DNA of 64,000 bases from positions 1 to 64,000 of the forward strand of contig JAFTGH010000014.1 in assembly GCA_017458005.1 (NCBI GenBank), in the 5' to 3' direction. The stretch is from Prevotella sp. (GTDB taxonomy: Bacteria; Bacteroidota; Bacteroidia; Bacteroidales; Bacteroidaceae). Shown piece by piece: positions 15,311 to 24,018 of the stretch. Under the pieces are notes generated by a model. The model was not told the origin of the DNA. It worked only from the letters and a program-made list of their open reading frames with translations, and made no database searches. Position 1 is the first letter of the stretch. The number at the start of each line of letters is the position of its first letter. The position numbers and the translations under genes were made by a program.

Positions 15311-16212
15311 TACTGCGCTTGCAGAAACTTTAACTCGGCTTCGAGCATTGCCAGTTTCGGCATCTCGAAGCCGACTTTTTTCGCCTCTGCGATAGGACGG
15401 GTATAGAGATAGGGAATCTCCATCGGACGATGATAGTCGAAGTCGAGTTTCATCGATGGGCTATATGGTGTCATCGCATCTGTCATCGCCATCATCTTAT
15501 CCGCAAACTCACTGGTCAACGTACTAACACCTAACGCATTTGCCGCACCAATCACTTCCATCATCTGGTCGTAGATCAGTTGACGAGTGGCAGGGTTTTT
15601 CAACAACTTATCTGTAGAAGTATTTAGTGCCACCGTCATCCCATTGAAAGGCATATTCCATACGGCTTTTCTCCATCGTGCCTCCAAATATGGAACCTCC
15701 GCAGCCTCGATACCCGCCTCTTGCATATCCGCAAGGATAGCGTGGAAACGAGTCTCTGAACAGGAGTAGTTACCCAGATTGATAGAACCATAACACTGAT
15801 GAGAGATATGTCCAGGTCCCACCTTACCGGAACAGATAAAGGCAAGCCCTGCCACTATCTGCAAGTTAGGAAATTGCTGTTGTAAGTCCTCCTCCAGTCC
15901 GATACCGTTCTGGATGAGCACCACCGTCGTCTGTGGGGTGAGGATAGGAGTCAAAAGGTCTTTTAGGAGATGGTTGTTGATAGACTTTAGTCCTACCAGG
16001 ACCACATCAGCCTTCGGCATCTGCCGTGTATCGCTGTAAGCCTTCACCCCATCAAGATGGAAACTGCCGTCACATGAGTCTATCTGTAATCCGTTTTCTT
16101 TGACATACTCATAGTCCGTATGCAACAGGAACCTAACTTCTCGTCCCGCCTTGCAAAGTCGTCCGCCATAGAAGCCTCCAATGGCGCCTGTACCTATCAC
16201 TGTATAATTCAT
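15307..16212 (-). CDS. panE: 2-dehydropantoate 2-reductase
   Basis: Reduces ketopantoate to pantoate in coenzyme A synthesis. The 301-aa protein starts with the Rossmann motif VIGTGAIGGFYGGRL, contains the family VLIQNGIGLEE and a conserved Lys in the WRKAVWNMPFN motif, and ends with the helical ApbA C-terminal domain. ATG 16212 is chosen; the upstream GTG (16221) adds only three residues. Confidence 0.92.
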   Translation of the reverse strand: MNYTVIGTGAIGGFYGGRLCKAGREVRFLLHTDYEYVKENGLQIDSCDGSFHLDGVKAYSDTRQMPKADVVLVGLKSINNHLLKDLLTPILTPQTTVVLIQNGIGLEEDLQQQFPNLQIVAGLAFICSGKVGPGHISHQCYGSINLGNYSCSETRFHAILADMQEAGIEAAEVPYLEARWRKAVWNMPFNGMTVALNTSTDKLLKNPATRQLIYDQMMEVIGAANALGVSTLTSEFADKMMAMTDAMTPYSPSMKLDFDYHRPMEIPYLYTRPIAEAKKVGFEMPKLAMLEAELKFLQAQY

Positions 16213-16231
16213 GATGCTCACTATTTTGATG

Positions 16232-16263
16232 CAAAGATAGTTAATTAATCACATTTTTCCAAA
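16232..16263 (-). promoter_or_regulatory. Promoter of panE
   Basis: Minus-strand TTTG (16260-16263), 20-nt spacer, TATCTTTG (16232-16239); start expected near 16225. Full consensus match. Confidence 0.7.
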
Positions 16264-16281
16264 TATGTCAGAAATAATATG

Positions 16282-16289
16282 TACCTTTG
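16282..16289 (+). promoter_or_regulatory. -7 box of the clostripain-like gene
   Basis: TACCTTTG at 16282-16289, 25 nt before ATG 16314; no good TTTG at -33. Its upstream part overlaps the divergent panE promoter. Confidence 0.5.
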
Positions 16290-16313
16290 CGTCTCAAGAA
16301 TCAGATATATAAT

Positions 16314-17513
16314 ATGAGAAAGATATTATTCTTTATTGTTTCAGCACTGATGCTTGTCGCCTGCTCCAGCAACGATGATGTGGAGACAAGACAACCAGCC
16401 AAGAGGACGGTGATGGTGTATGTCGCCGCAGAGAACACATTGTCAGGTAATGCCCAGAACGACATCAATGAGATGATACAGGGTGTGAAGTCTATCTCCA
16501 AATATGACAACCTAGTAGTCTTTGTCGATCGTGCCAGGTCGCAGGAGCCGCCTTTTATCATCCGTCTACAAGACAACGACAGGCAACCTGCTGACACCAT
16601 CAAGAAATACAGTAGCGACTTCTACTCCTCTGACCCAGACAAGATGAAAGAGGTATTAGGATGGATCATGAGCCAATATCCTGCAGACGACTACGGACTT
16701 GTCATATGGGGACACGGCAATGGCTGGGTCATCATGAACGATTCTGTCAGTACTCAAAGGGCTATTGCTGTGGATAGCGGAGATAACAGGGTCAGCGATA
16801 ACGGTCGATGGCTGAATATCCCATCGCTGAGAGTGGCTTTAAGTGCACTGCCCCACCCGTTTAAGTTTATCTTCGCTGACTGCTGTAACATGCAAAACAT
16901 AGAGGTGGCTTATGAGTTGAAAGACGTGACAGAATACTATATTGCGTCACCTGCTGGTATTCCTGGTGAGGGAGCCCCTTACCAGACAATTGTTCCCGAC
17001 CTGTTTCTCTATGATGATGTACAGATGTGCACTAAGACATGTGATGACTATAATGCCTTGACGGACGGCGAGAACGGACATCTGCCCATCACGGCATTCC
17101 GTACCAAAGACCTGCCATCATTGGTTACAGCAACAAAGGCAGCCTTGCAGACGATAGATCCATCAACGGTGAATACCGACGGACTTATTTATTACTATAC
17201 CTACCAGGTGTCAGACCCTGATGAGCATGTGATGTACGACATGAACGATTTCCTGTTACGCCATGCGGAGACATCAGCATATCAACAGTGGCATAATGCA
17301 CTGGAACAAGCGATAGTTTATAAGAAGATGAGCACGAGATGGCAAGTGATGGGTACACTGGTCTTCGACTTTGAAGTGACAGAAGAGCGTTTTGGAGGTA
17401 TCAGCATGTTTGTACCCTTAGCACGATATGAGAATACCCGTATTAAATATAATGAAGGTATCAAAAAGATGGCATGGTATCATGCTGTAGGCTGGTCGGA
17501 ACTTGGTTGGTGA
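16314..17513 (+). CDS. Clostripain-family (C11) cysteine protease, lipoprotein
   Basis: From ATG 16314 the 399-aa protein has a lipoprotein signal (ALMLVACSS, Cys 17). The peptidase C11 core follows: VMVYVAAENTL, catalytic His in WGHGNGW (134) and catalytic Cys in FADCCNM (190 or 191). C11 enzymes cleave after Arg or Lys and some mature other surface proteins. Probably exported and anchored to a membrane. Its 3' end overlaps the gldE 3' end by 34 nt, tail-to-tail. Confidence 0.88.
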   Translation: MRKILFFIVSALMLVACSSNDDVETRQPAKRTVMVYVAAENTLSGNAQNDINEMIQGVKSISKYDNLVVFVDRARSQEPPFIIRLQDNDRQPADTIKKYSSDFYSSDPDKMKEVLGWIMSQYPADDYGLVIWGHGNGWVIMNDSVSTQRAIAVDSGDNRVSDNGRWLNIPSLRVALSALPHPFKFIFADCCNMQNIEVAYELKDVTEYYIASPAGIPGEGAPYQTIVPDLFLYDDVQMCTKTCDDYNALTDGENGHLPITAFRTKDLPSLVTATKAALQTIDPSTVNTDGLIYYYTYQVSDPDEHVMYDMNDFLLRHAETSAYQQWHNALEQAIVYKKMSTRWQVMGTLVFDFEVTEERFGGISMFVPLARYENTRIKYNEGIKKMAWYHAVGWSELGW

Positions 17514-18811
17514 ACAACAACCTTCACCTTTGAGATACGACGCTCTTCCATCTCCTGGATCTCGAAGGTAAAATTCAGATAGTCTATCTTCTCATGCAAC
17601 TCAGGGAAGTCGCCCTTTATCTCTAATAGAAGTCCTGCTAGCGTATCGGCATCACCCTCGACATCCGAGAAAATCTCGTCGTCGAGTCCCAGAATCTTAT
17701 AGAAATCACTCAGCAATGTCTTTCCCTCAAAAACAAAGGTATTGCTGTTGATACGGACATAACTCTTCTCATCCTCGTCATACTCGTCGTTGATCTCTCC
17801 GACAATTTCCTCCAGAATATCCTCTAAAGTCACAATACCACTGGTACCGCCAAACTCATCAACCACAATGGCGATGTGCACCTTGTTCTCTTGGAACTCG
17901 CGCAAAAGGTCGTCAATCTTCTTCGTCTCAGGGACGAAATACGGAGGACGAATCAGTGACTGCCAACGGAAATTGGCAGGTTTACGCAGATGAGGCAACA
18001 AGTCTTTGATATACAAGATACCACGGATGTTGTCGCTATTATCCTGATAGACAGGGATACGAGAGTAGTTGTTATCTACAATACACTTCAACACCTCATT
18101 GAAGGACGACTTGAAATCAAGGTCTACCACATCCTGACGACTGGTCATAATCTCCTTTGCCGTCTCATCTCCAAAGCGGACAATACCCTCCAGCATGCGT
18201 TGCTCTTCCTTGATATCCTCCTTATCGGTCAACTCCAGAGCCTGTTCCAAGTCATCGACACTCAGCACATGACTCTCTTTCTGGACTACCTTACCAGCCA
18301 AGATGCCAGACTTGATAAGGATTGTTGCGAATGGATAGAAAAGTTTGCGACAGAAAAGGATGCCTCCCACAACGGTACGACAGAAGCGAAGTGGCTGTTG
18401 CCGGGTGTAAATTTTCGGCATGATCTCGCCAAACAACAGCAAGAGGAATGTCAGAATGACGGTGATGCATAGGAACTCCACCCAATAGGCTTGTCCGAAA
18501 TCAACTACTCGTGAGAAGAAATAGTTACAGAGCATGATAATCGTCACATTCACCAAATTATTGGTAATCAGGATTGTGGCAAGTGTCCGCTCTGAGTCTT
18601 CACGGAGTCGCATAATCTGGCGGTCACGCTCTGTTTTCTCCTCCTCCAACTCGCTTAGGTCAGAGGGCGTGAGAGAGAAGAAGGCAATCTCCGAACCTGA
18701 TGCATATCCTGAGAACAGGAGTAATATTCCTGCCAGAATAATAGCAATCATGGCACCATAGGTTGGTGCCATCACATGTATCTCATTGATTATCTGTGGA
18801 AGATTTTCCAT
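17480..18811 (-). CDS. gldE: GldE-like CBS-domain membrane protein (CNNM/CorC type)
   Basis: The 443-aa protein has an N-terminal DUF21/CNNM membrane domain (several helices to about 200), a CBS pair (about 215-345, with SRIPVYQ and VDEFGGTSGIVTLEDILEEIVGEI) and a C-terminal CorC/HlyC domain (about 350-430). In Bacteroidetes this gene typically follows ssb and is called gldE, after the gliding-motility protein; in non-gliders it is likely an ion-transport-associated protein. The start overlaps ssb by 29 nt; Met13 (18775) is an alternative. Confidence 0.85.
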   Translation of the reverse strand: MENLPQIINEIHVMAPTYGAMIAIILAGILLLFSGYASGSEIAFFSLTPSDLSELEEEKTERDRQIMRLREDSERTLATILITNNLVNVTIIMLCNYFFSRVVDFGQAYWVEFLCITVILTFLLLLFGEIMPKIYTRQQPLRFCRTVVGGILFCRKLFYPFATILIKSGILAGKVVQKESHVLSVDDLEQALELTDKEDIKEEQRMLEGIVRFGDETAKEIMTSRQDVVDLDFKSSFNEVLKCIVDNNYSRIPVYQDNSDNIRGILYIKDLLPHLRKPANFRWQSLIRPPYFVPETKKIDDLLREFQENKVHIAIVVDEFGGTSGIVTLEDILEEIVGEINDEYDEDEKSYVRINSNTFVFEGKTLLSDFYKILGLDDEIFSDVEGDADTLAGLLLEIKGDFPELHEKIDYLNFTFEIQEMEERRISKVKVVVHQPSSDQPTA

Positions 18812-19130
18812 TCAGCATTTCCATATTATCAGCCCATATCTCCGTCACATAGCGACGTTGACCTTGCTTGTCATCATAGGTCGAGTAGCGCAGACGTCCC
18901 TCAATATAGAGTTTATCGCCCTTATGGACATATTTCTCTACGATCTCGGCAAGTTTCCTCCATAATATCACGTTATGCCAATCAGTATGGTCAGGCACTT
19001 GTGTTCCGTTCTGCAACGTATAGCCACGCTCTGTAGTGGCGAGACGCAGACGTGCAACGGCAACCCCCTGCTCAACATATCGAACCTCAGGGTCGGCACC
19101 TACATTGCCTATTAGCATTACTTTATTCAT
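18783..19130 (-). CDS. ssb: Single-stranded DNA-binding protein
   Basis: The 115-aa OB-fold protein begins MNKVMLIGNVGADPEVRY and has the W..V..W.KLAEI…Y..KGD.LYIEGRL motif. The C-terminal tail is short and ends SSTDNQ, so it lacks the acidic DDDIPF-type tip of E. coli SSB; this is seen in some Bacteroidetes SSBs. It is followed by gldE with overlap, as is usual in the phylum. Confidence 0.93.
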   Translation of the reverse strand: MNKVMLIGNVGADPEVRYVEQGVAVARLRLATTERGYTLQNGTQVPDHTDWHNVILWRKLAEIVEKYVHKGDKLYIEGRLRYSTYDDKQGQRRYVTEIWADNMEMLNGKSSTDNQ

Positions 19131-19145
19131 AGGAAGGAATACAGA

Positions 19146-19685
19146 CTATTTACAATGTCCGAGATAACGGAACTTGAAATTCTTACCTTTAGCAGATGGG
19201 AACTGACTACGATCATCAACCCTACCACGGAGATAGTCAACGATACGGTTGTAACAATCCATACCTGACATTGCCTTACACTGGGCAACAAAATGAGTAT
19301 CACGATACTGGAACTTACCTGTACCTGGTACCATCAATACCCGCTTGAAATCAAGGGATCCCTCGTACCATCCTGGCATCTCTTCATTCAATCGAACCAA
19401 AGCAGGAGTCATCGGTTTCTCCATTCGGTCCATAGCAGGATGAACGGCACGTTTCTCCTTAAAGTCAAGCATGGTGGGAGCATCAGTCTTGATGATGATG
19501 AAATAAACACGAGGACGTATCTTATAACGCTTGGGGTAATAGACATCGCTAGCACAATAAGAGCGGATATCATTCTCAAGCATAGGATTCATACCGATAT
19601 CTTCAATATCAGCCAGAAACGCAATAGCGTCATCTACATTATCAACAAGCACTTCCTTGTCAAAATATCGTAAATATAAATTCAT
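19146..19685 (-). CDS. Conserved hypothetical 179-aa protein
   Basis: I do not recognise the family. The protein is soluble, basic and rich in aromatic residues, without signal or membrane segment. It begins MNLYLRYFDKEVLV and ends in a Lys-rich stretch (FPSAKGKNFKFRYLGHCK). It lies 15 nt upstream of ssb and only 34 nt downstream of the tRNA array on the same strand, so it may be transcribed by read-through from the tRNA promoter. Confidence 0.75.
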   Translation of the reverse strand: MNLYLRYFDKEVLVDNVDDAIAFLADIEDIGMNPMLENDIRSYCASDVYYPKRYKIRPRVYFIIIKTDAPTMLDFKEKRAVHPAMDRMEKPMTPALVRLNEEMPGWYEGSLDFKRVLMVPGTGKFQYRDTHFVAQCKAMSGMDCYNRIVDYLRGRVDDRSQFPSAKGKNFKFRYLGHCK

Positions 19686-19719
19686 AGAATAGTTTGGTTT
19701 TCATTTAGTCTATAAAAAG

Positions 19720-19792
19720 AGCGGAAAACGGGACTCGGACCCGCGACCCCAACCTTGGCAAGGTTGTGCTCTACCAACTGAGCTATTTCCGC
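19720..19792 (-). tRNA. tRNA-Gly (GCC), second copy
   Basis: A 73-nt cloverleaf on the minus strand with acceptor GCGGAAA/TTTCCGC, anticodon loop with GCC, T-arm GTCCGAGTCCC and discriminator U. CCA is not encoded. Identical to the copy at 20068-20140. Confidence 0.95.
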
Positions 19793-19826
19793 GTTTCTGC
19801 GAAATCAATCACTATTTCTTTTTACG

Positions 19827-19910
19827 TGAAGAGGAGGAGACTCGAACTCCCACGTCGCAATTGACACTACCCCCTCAAAGTAGCGCGTCTACCAATTCCG
19901 CCACCTCTCC
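19827..19910 (-). tRNA. tRNA-Leu (GAG)
   Basis: An 84-nt class II tRNA: acceptor GGAGAGG/CCTCTTC, D-arm TGGCGGAATTGGTAGACGCG, anticodon stem CTACT/GGTAG with loop TTGAGGG, long variable arm and T-loop TTCGAGT. No CCA encoded. Confidence 0.93.
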
Positions 19911-19936
19911 AACATGCTATTATTGAATAAAAAGAG

Positions 19937-20018
19937 TGCCCAGAACAGGACTCGAACCTGCACGCCTCGCGGCACACGCACCTGAAACGTGCGCGTCTAC
20001 CAATTCCGCCACCTGGGC
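19937..20018 (-). tRNA. tRNA-Leu (CAG)
   Basis: An 82-nt class II tRNA: acceptor GCCCAGG/TCTGGGC, anticodon stem CACGT/GCGTG with loop TTCAGGT (anticodon CAG), long variable arm and T-loop TTCGAGT. No CCA encoded. Confidence 0.93.
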
Positions 20019-20067
20019 ATTTGTTTCGCTAAGGTCATTCCTTAACGCTCTTTTTGTTCAACAAGTG

Positions 20068-20140
20068 AGCGGAAAACGGGACTCGGACCCGCGACCCCAA
20101 CCTTGGCAAGGTTGTGCTCTACCAACTGAGCTATTTCCGC
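20068..20140 (-). tRNA. tRNA-Gly (GCC), first copy
   Basis: A 73-nt tRNA identical to the one at 19720-19792. It is the first gene of the four-tRNA array in the direction of transcription, preceded by a good promoter at 20185-20215. Confidence 0.95.
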
Positions 20141-20184
20141 CTGTTCTTACCCCTTTCGGGGGTGCATTTCTCTAAATGCGAGTG

Positions 20185-20215
20185 CAAAGGTAATGCTTTT
20201 TTCGGAACTGACAAA
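20185..20215 (-). promoter_or_regulatory. Promoter of the tRNA array
   Basis: Minus-strand TTTG (20212-20215), 19-nt spacer, TACCTTTG (20185-20192). The expected leader (about 20178 down to 20141) contains hairpins GCATTT/AAATGC (20164-20179) and ACCCC/GGGGT-type arms around 20150-20163. Confidence 0.65.
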
Positions 20216-20264
20216 CTTTTCGACCGTTTTTTTAATAAAAAGTTTACTTTTATTGTTTCTGTCC

Positions 20265-21113
20265 CTACTTTTCCGATACTTCTGTCTGCTCACTAGTCTC
20301 TATTGCGACACCACGGCGCAACAGGTTGACTTTATAGACAATACTTTGGTAGCCGACAACAAAAAGACCTCGCTTCCGCAACTCCTTGATGTCTTTGGCA
20401 GACAGGCGAATGCGGAAGACACCTGATGCTCCCAAAGTGGCACATCCCCACTCATTCAACTGGTTAGCATTGCCTTCTAAGGTTTCTTCTGTGTCCTTAT
20501 AGATAGTTTTGATATTCCAATATTGGACAGAGGGGTCACTGCGATCGTTTTCATAGATAAACTCTAACTGATCACCTTCCTGCGTCTCAAGAAATTGATC
20601 AGCCTCAATAATTATATGTTGCTGGAAATTGCCGAAAGCGCACTCACCCTCCCAAATGGAAGTTGGGTTCCAGACAGAAGTACCAGGAGTGAGAAAGATT
20701 CGATTGACTATCAGGTCACAAGAGTCTGCAGACTGTAGGATCACCTCGTCAATCTGACTGGCATTTTGACCGTCAAAGTAAAAAATGAGGGAGGAGATTC
20801 CTGGTTTGCCATATACCCTCATGTTGTTGGATATCTTCAACTGGGTCGTGGCGGTTGTCGGTTTGGCAAACTCAACTGTGATAGACTCGTATCTTGACCA
20901 GTCAACAGGCAGGTTACGCTCACGCATCGACCCTACGAGTCCTCCCCATGGGATGGCATGATAGGTGATAGAACCGTCACTATTCCTCTCATAGGTCTCG
21001 TGAATATTCCAGGTTCCATTGAATCTCGATGTGAGGTTCAATCCGTCATCGTCGTTATTAGATGCGCATGCCATCAGAAGCATGGTTGTCGCTATTGCCC
21101 ATAATTTCCTCAT
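20265..21113 (-). CDS. Lipoprotein of unknown function
   Basis: The 282-aa protein has a lipoprotein signal (TTMLLMACAS, Cys 16) and an acidic linker. The rest is beta-rich, with what look like two similar jelly-roll halves (about 28-150 and 155-262), each with a W….VEF or FIYENDRSDP segment and a RI.L…I..LR.RG-type end. No catalytic motif was seen. Family not identified; likely a Bacteroidales-specific surface or periplasmic protein. Confidence 0.75.
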   Translation of the reverse strand: MRKLWAIATTMLLMACASNNDDDGLNLTSRFNGTWNIHETYERNSDGSITYHAIPWGGLVGSMRERNLPVDWSRYESITVEFAKPTTATTQLKISNNMRVYGKPGISSLIFYFDGQNASQIDEVILQSADSCDLIVNRIFLTPGTSVWNPTSIWEGECAFGNFQQHIIIEADQFLETQEGDQLEFIYENDRSDPSVQYWNIKTIYKDTEETLEGNANQLNEWGCATLGASGVFRIRLSAKDIKELRKRGLFVVGYQSIVYKVNLLRRGVAIETSEQTEVSEK

Positions 21114-21220
21114 TCCAAATCGTTTTAGTGTAGTTAGTACATTCTAGCGCTTTCGGCTGCGAAGATACACATAAAAAACGAAATAACAAAGGAATCTGGC
21201 AAAAAAGAACGTAAAGAGGA

Positions 21221-22342
21221 TTAATCCATACGATCCCGATAGTCTTCGTAGGTAAAACGGCGAAGCACTTCCAGACTGCCATCGCTGTGGAGCATGCCTA
21301 TAGAGGGATGTGTGATACCATTGAAGGTGTTCGTCTTAACAGTGGTGTAGTGAATCATATCCTCAAAGACCACTTCCTGCCCTATCTCTAACGGACTTTC
21401 AAACTTCCAAGCCCGCATAAAGTCGCCGGCAAGACAACTGTTGCCCCCCAGACGATAGACATTTGCTCCAGTCTCCTCCTCAACATGCACAGCCCCACGA
21501 ACGTCAGGGAAATACGGCATCTCAAGGCAATCTGGCATGTGACAAGTGAAACTAACGTCAAGGATTGCCGTCTTGATACCTTTGTCTTCTACGATATCCA
21601 CGACATGCGACACCAACGGTCCCGTCTGCCAGGCAAAAGCACTGCCAGGCTCGAAGATAACTTTCAGATGAGGATAACGGGCATGGAATCCGTGCATGAT
21701 CTTCACGAGAAACTCTATGTCATAGTCCTGACGGGTCACCAGATGCCCACCCCCAAAGTTAATCCATTTCAACTGAGAAAACCAAGGAGAGAACTTCTCC
21801 TCTATATGCTGGAGTGTACGTTCAAAGACATCGGCACCACTCTCACAATGGCAGTGGCAATGGAATCCCTCAATGTCAGAGGGCAACTGGACAGGAAGTT
21901 TGTCGGATGTGACACCAAATCGAGTTCCTGGAGCACAGGGGTTATACAACAACGTACCTACCTCCGAATACTCTGGGTTGACACGTAATCCAATAGAACA
22001 GGAAGCGGCTCTTTCATGATAACGCTCATATTGCGACAAGGAGTTGAACGTCAGATGCGACGAACAGGCGACAATCTCGTCAATCTCCTCGTCGGTATAG
22101 GCTGGAGAAAACGTGTGAGCCTTACTGCCAAACTCATGAAAGGCAAGTTTTGCCTCCGACAGCGAACTTGCCGTCGTGGCACGGATGTACTCACGGAAGA
22201 TGGGAAAGGTCTTCCAAAGCGCGAAAGCCTTAAAGGCAAGGATAAACTCTGAGTCTGTACGCTCTGCCACTTGTCGTATCAGTGACAGGTTACGACGAAG
22301 TTTCTCTTCCTCTATAATATAAATAGGTGTCTTTATATCCAT
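21221..22342 (-). CDS. nspC: Carboxynorspermidine/carboxyspermidine decarboxylase
   Basis: PLP-dependent decarboxylase of the alternative spermidine pathway. The 373-aa protein has the fold-III barrel with the PLP-Lys region FILAFKAFALW, the SSLSEAKLA motif, RVNPEYSEVGTLLYNPCAPGTRFGV, HCHCESGAD and GGNSCLAGDF, all typical of NspC. ATG 22342 is preferred over a TTG at 22354. It is divergent from the ThiE-like gene. Confidence 0.93.
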   Translation of the reverse strand: MDIKTPIYIIEEEKLRRNLSLIRQVAERTDSEFILAFKAFALWKTFPIFREYIRATTASSLSEAKLAFHEFGSKAHTFSPAYTDEEIDEIVACSSHLTFNSLSQYERYHERAASCSIGLRVNPEYSEVGTLLYNPCAPGTRFGVTSDKLPVQLPSDIEGFHCHCHCESGADVFERTLQHIEEKFSPWFSQLKWINFGGGHLVTRQDYDIEFLVKIMHGFHARYPHLKVIFEPGSAFAWQTGPLVSHVVDIVEDKGIKTAILDVSFTCHMPDCLEMPYFPDVRGAVHVEEETGANVYRLGGNSCLAGDFMRAWKFESPLEIGQEVVFEDMIHYTTVKTNTFNGITHPSIGMLHSDGSLEVLRRFTYEDYRDRMD

Positions 22343-22421
22343 TTTCTTGACCAAAAACTAAATTTCGACTGCAAAGATAACTTTTTATTGTGGTTAAATT
22401 GCATTATTCCATTAAAATTAT

Positions 22422-22429
22422 TAATTTTG
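22422..22429 (+). promoter_or_regulatory. -7 box upstream of the ThiE-like gene
   Basis: TAATTTTG at 22422-22429 with ATTG exactly 20 nt before it (22398-22401); start expected near 22436, leader about 17 nt before ATG 22453. It probably also serves prs and the thioredoxin-fold gene. Confidence 0.55.
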
Positions 22430-22452
22430 CAGGTGAATAGAGATTATAAGTC

Positions 22453-23061
22453 ATGAAACTCATCGTAATGACCCAACCCACGTTTTTCGTGGAGGAAGAT
22501 AAAATCATCACATCACTCTTCGAAGAGGGACTTGAATGTCTGCACCTATTCAAGCCAGGCTCCTCGCCTATGTATGCGGAGCGGCTGCTCACCCTTCTGT
22601 CGAGTGACTTCTACTCAAAGATTGTTGTCCATGATCATTTCTATCTGAAAGAAGAATATAAACTAAAAGGTATCCATCTTGATGACGAGCATACTCCCGT
22701 GCCAAACGGATATAAAGGGAAGTTCAGCCGTACTTGTACGAATATAGCAGATCTGAAGGAAGCCAAACGCCATGCTGAATATGTCTTTCTGAAGAGCATC
22801 TTCGACAGTCAGACCTTTGCGGAGGAAAAGTCATCTTTCACGGCAAACGAGTTAGAGCAGGCTACGAAACATGGATTGATAGACCGTCATGTCTATGCCC
22901 TCGGAGGAATGAATATTGACAACATTCGTGTTGCCAAGGATTTGGGCTTCGGTGGCGTGGTGATTAGTGGCGACCTCTGGAACCGTTTCGATATCCATCA
23001 GGAACAGGACTACAAAGAATTGATATCACATTTCGAGAAACTAAAGAAAATAATAGGATAA
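22453..23061 (+). CDS. ThiE/TenI-like thiamine phosphate synthase family protein
   Basis: The 202-aa TIM-barrel protein begins LIVMTQPTFFVEEDKII. It contains GIHLDDEHTP, FSRTCTNIADL and the C-terminal phosphate-binding ALGGMNIDNIRVAKDLGFGGVVISG, as in ThiE/TenI proteins. It stands apart from any thiamine operon and is followed by prs (16 nt), so it may be a divergent family member rather than the main thiamine phosphate synthase. Confidence 0.8.
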   Translation: MKLIVMTQPTFFVEEDKIITSLFEEGLECLHLFKPGSSPMYAERLLTLLSSDFYSKIVVHDHFYLKEEYKLKGIHLDDEHTPVPNGYKGKFSRTCTNIADLKEAKRHAEYVFLKSIFDSQTFAEEKSSFTANELEQATKHGLIDRHVYALGGMNIDNIRVAKDLGFGGVVISGDLWNRFDIHQEQDYKELISHFEKLKKIIG

Positions 23062-23077
23062 ATAATCTAAAACATAT

Positions 23078-24016
23078 ATGAGCACGAATAAGAACTACAT
23101 GGTGTTTTCTGGTACTGCCACAAAGTACCTCGCAGAGAAAATCTGCCAGAGTTTAGGATGTCCGCTCGGCGAACTGCAAATCACAAAGTTCTCCGACGGC
23201 GAGTTTGCTGTCTCTTATGAGGAGTCTATCCGTGGACGGGATATCTTCCTTGTACAGAGTACCTTCCCCAATAGCGACAACCTGATGGAACTGTTGCTGA
23301 TGATTGATGCGGCAAAGCGTGCGTCGGCACGTACCATCAATGCTGTCATCCCCTATTTCGGATGGGCTCGTCAGGATCGTAAGGACAAGCCTCGTGTCAG
23401 CATCGGCGCGAAACTGGTTGCCGACCTGCTTTCAGTGGCTGGTGTCGACCGTGTCATCACGATGGACTTGCATGCTGACCAGATTCAGGGATTCTTCGAC
23501 GTACCTGTAGACCATCTCTATGCGTCTAACGTCATTCTCCCCTATTTGCAAAGCCTACATCTCGACGACCTTGTGATTGCCTCTCCTGATGTAGGCGGTT
23601 CCAAGCGTGCCAACACCTATGCAAAATATCTCGGTTGTCCGCTGGTACTTTGCAACAAGACACGTGCCCGTGCCAATGTTGTGGCATCGATGCAGATTAT
23701 CGGTGATGTAGAGGGTAAGAATGTCGTTATCATCGACGACATGGTTGATACGGCAGGTACCATCACCAAGGCTGCCGATATCATGAAGGCTGCCGGAGCC
23801 AAGACGGTACGAGCCTGTGCCTCCCATTGTGTGATGAGTGGTCCTGCCAGCGACCGTGTACAGGAGTCTGCGCTGGAGGAGATTGTCTTCACCGACTCTA
23901 TCCCCTACACCCAGCGTTGCGCCAAGGTAAAACAACTCAGTGTCGCCGATCTGTTTGCTGAGACCATCCGTCGTGTGATTAACAACGAAAGTATATCCAG
24001 TCAATACATTGTATAA
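23078..24016 (+). CDS. prs: Ribose-phosphate pyrophosphokinase
   Basis: Makes PRPP from ribose-5-phosphate and ATP, feeding nucleotide, histidine and NAD synthesis. The 312-aa protein shows FSDGEFAVSYEESIRGRDIFLVQS, the catalytic flexible-loop region WARQDRKDKPR, MDLHADQIQGFF and the PRPP-binding loop VVIIDDMVDTAGT. Length is normal. Confidence 0.97.
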   Translation: MSTNKNYMVFSGTATKYLAEKICQSLGCPLGELQITKFSDGEFAVSYEESIRGRDIFLVQSTFPNSDNLMELLLMIDAAKRASARTINAVIPYFGWARQDRKDKPRVSIGAKLVADLLSVAGVDRVITMDLHADQIQGFFDVPVDHLYASNVILPYLQSLHLDDLVIASPDVGGSKRANTYAKYLGCPLVLCNKTRARANVVASMQIIGDVEGKNVVIIDDMVDTAGTITKAADIMKAAGAKTVRACASHCVMSGPASDRVQESALEEIVFTDSIPYTQRCAKVKQLSVADLFAETIRRVINNESISSQYIV

Positions 24017-24018
24017 TA

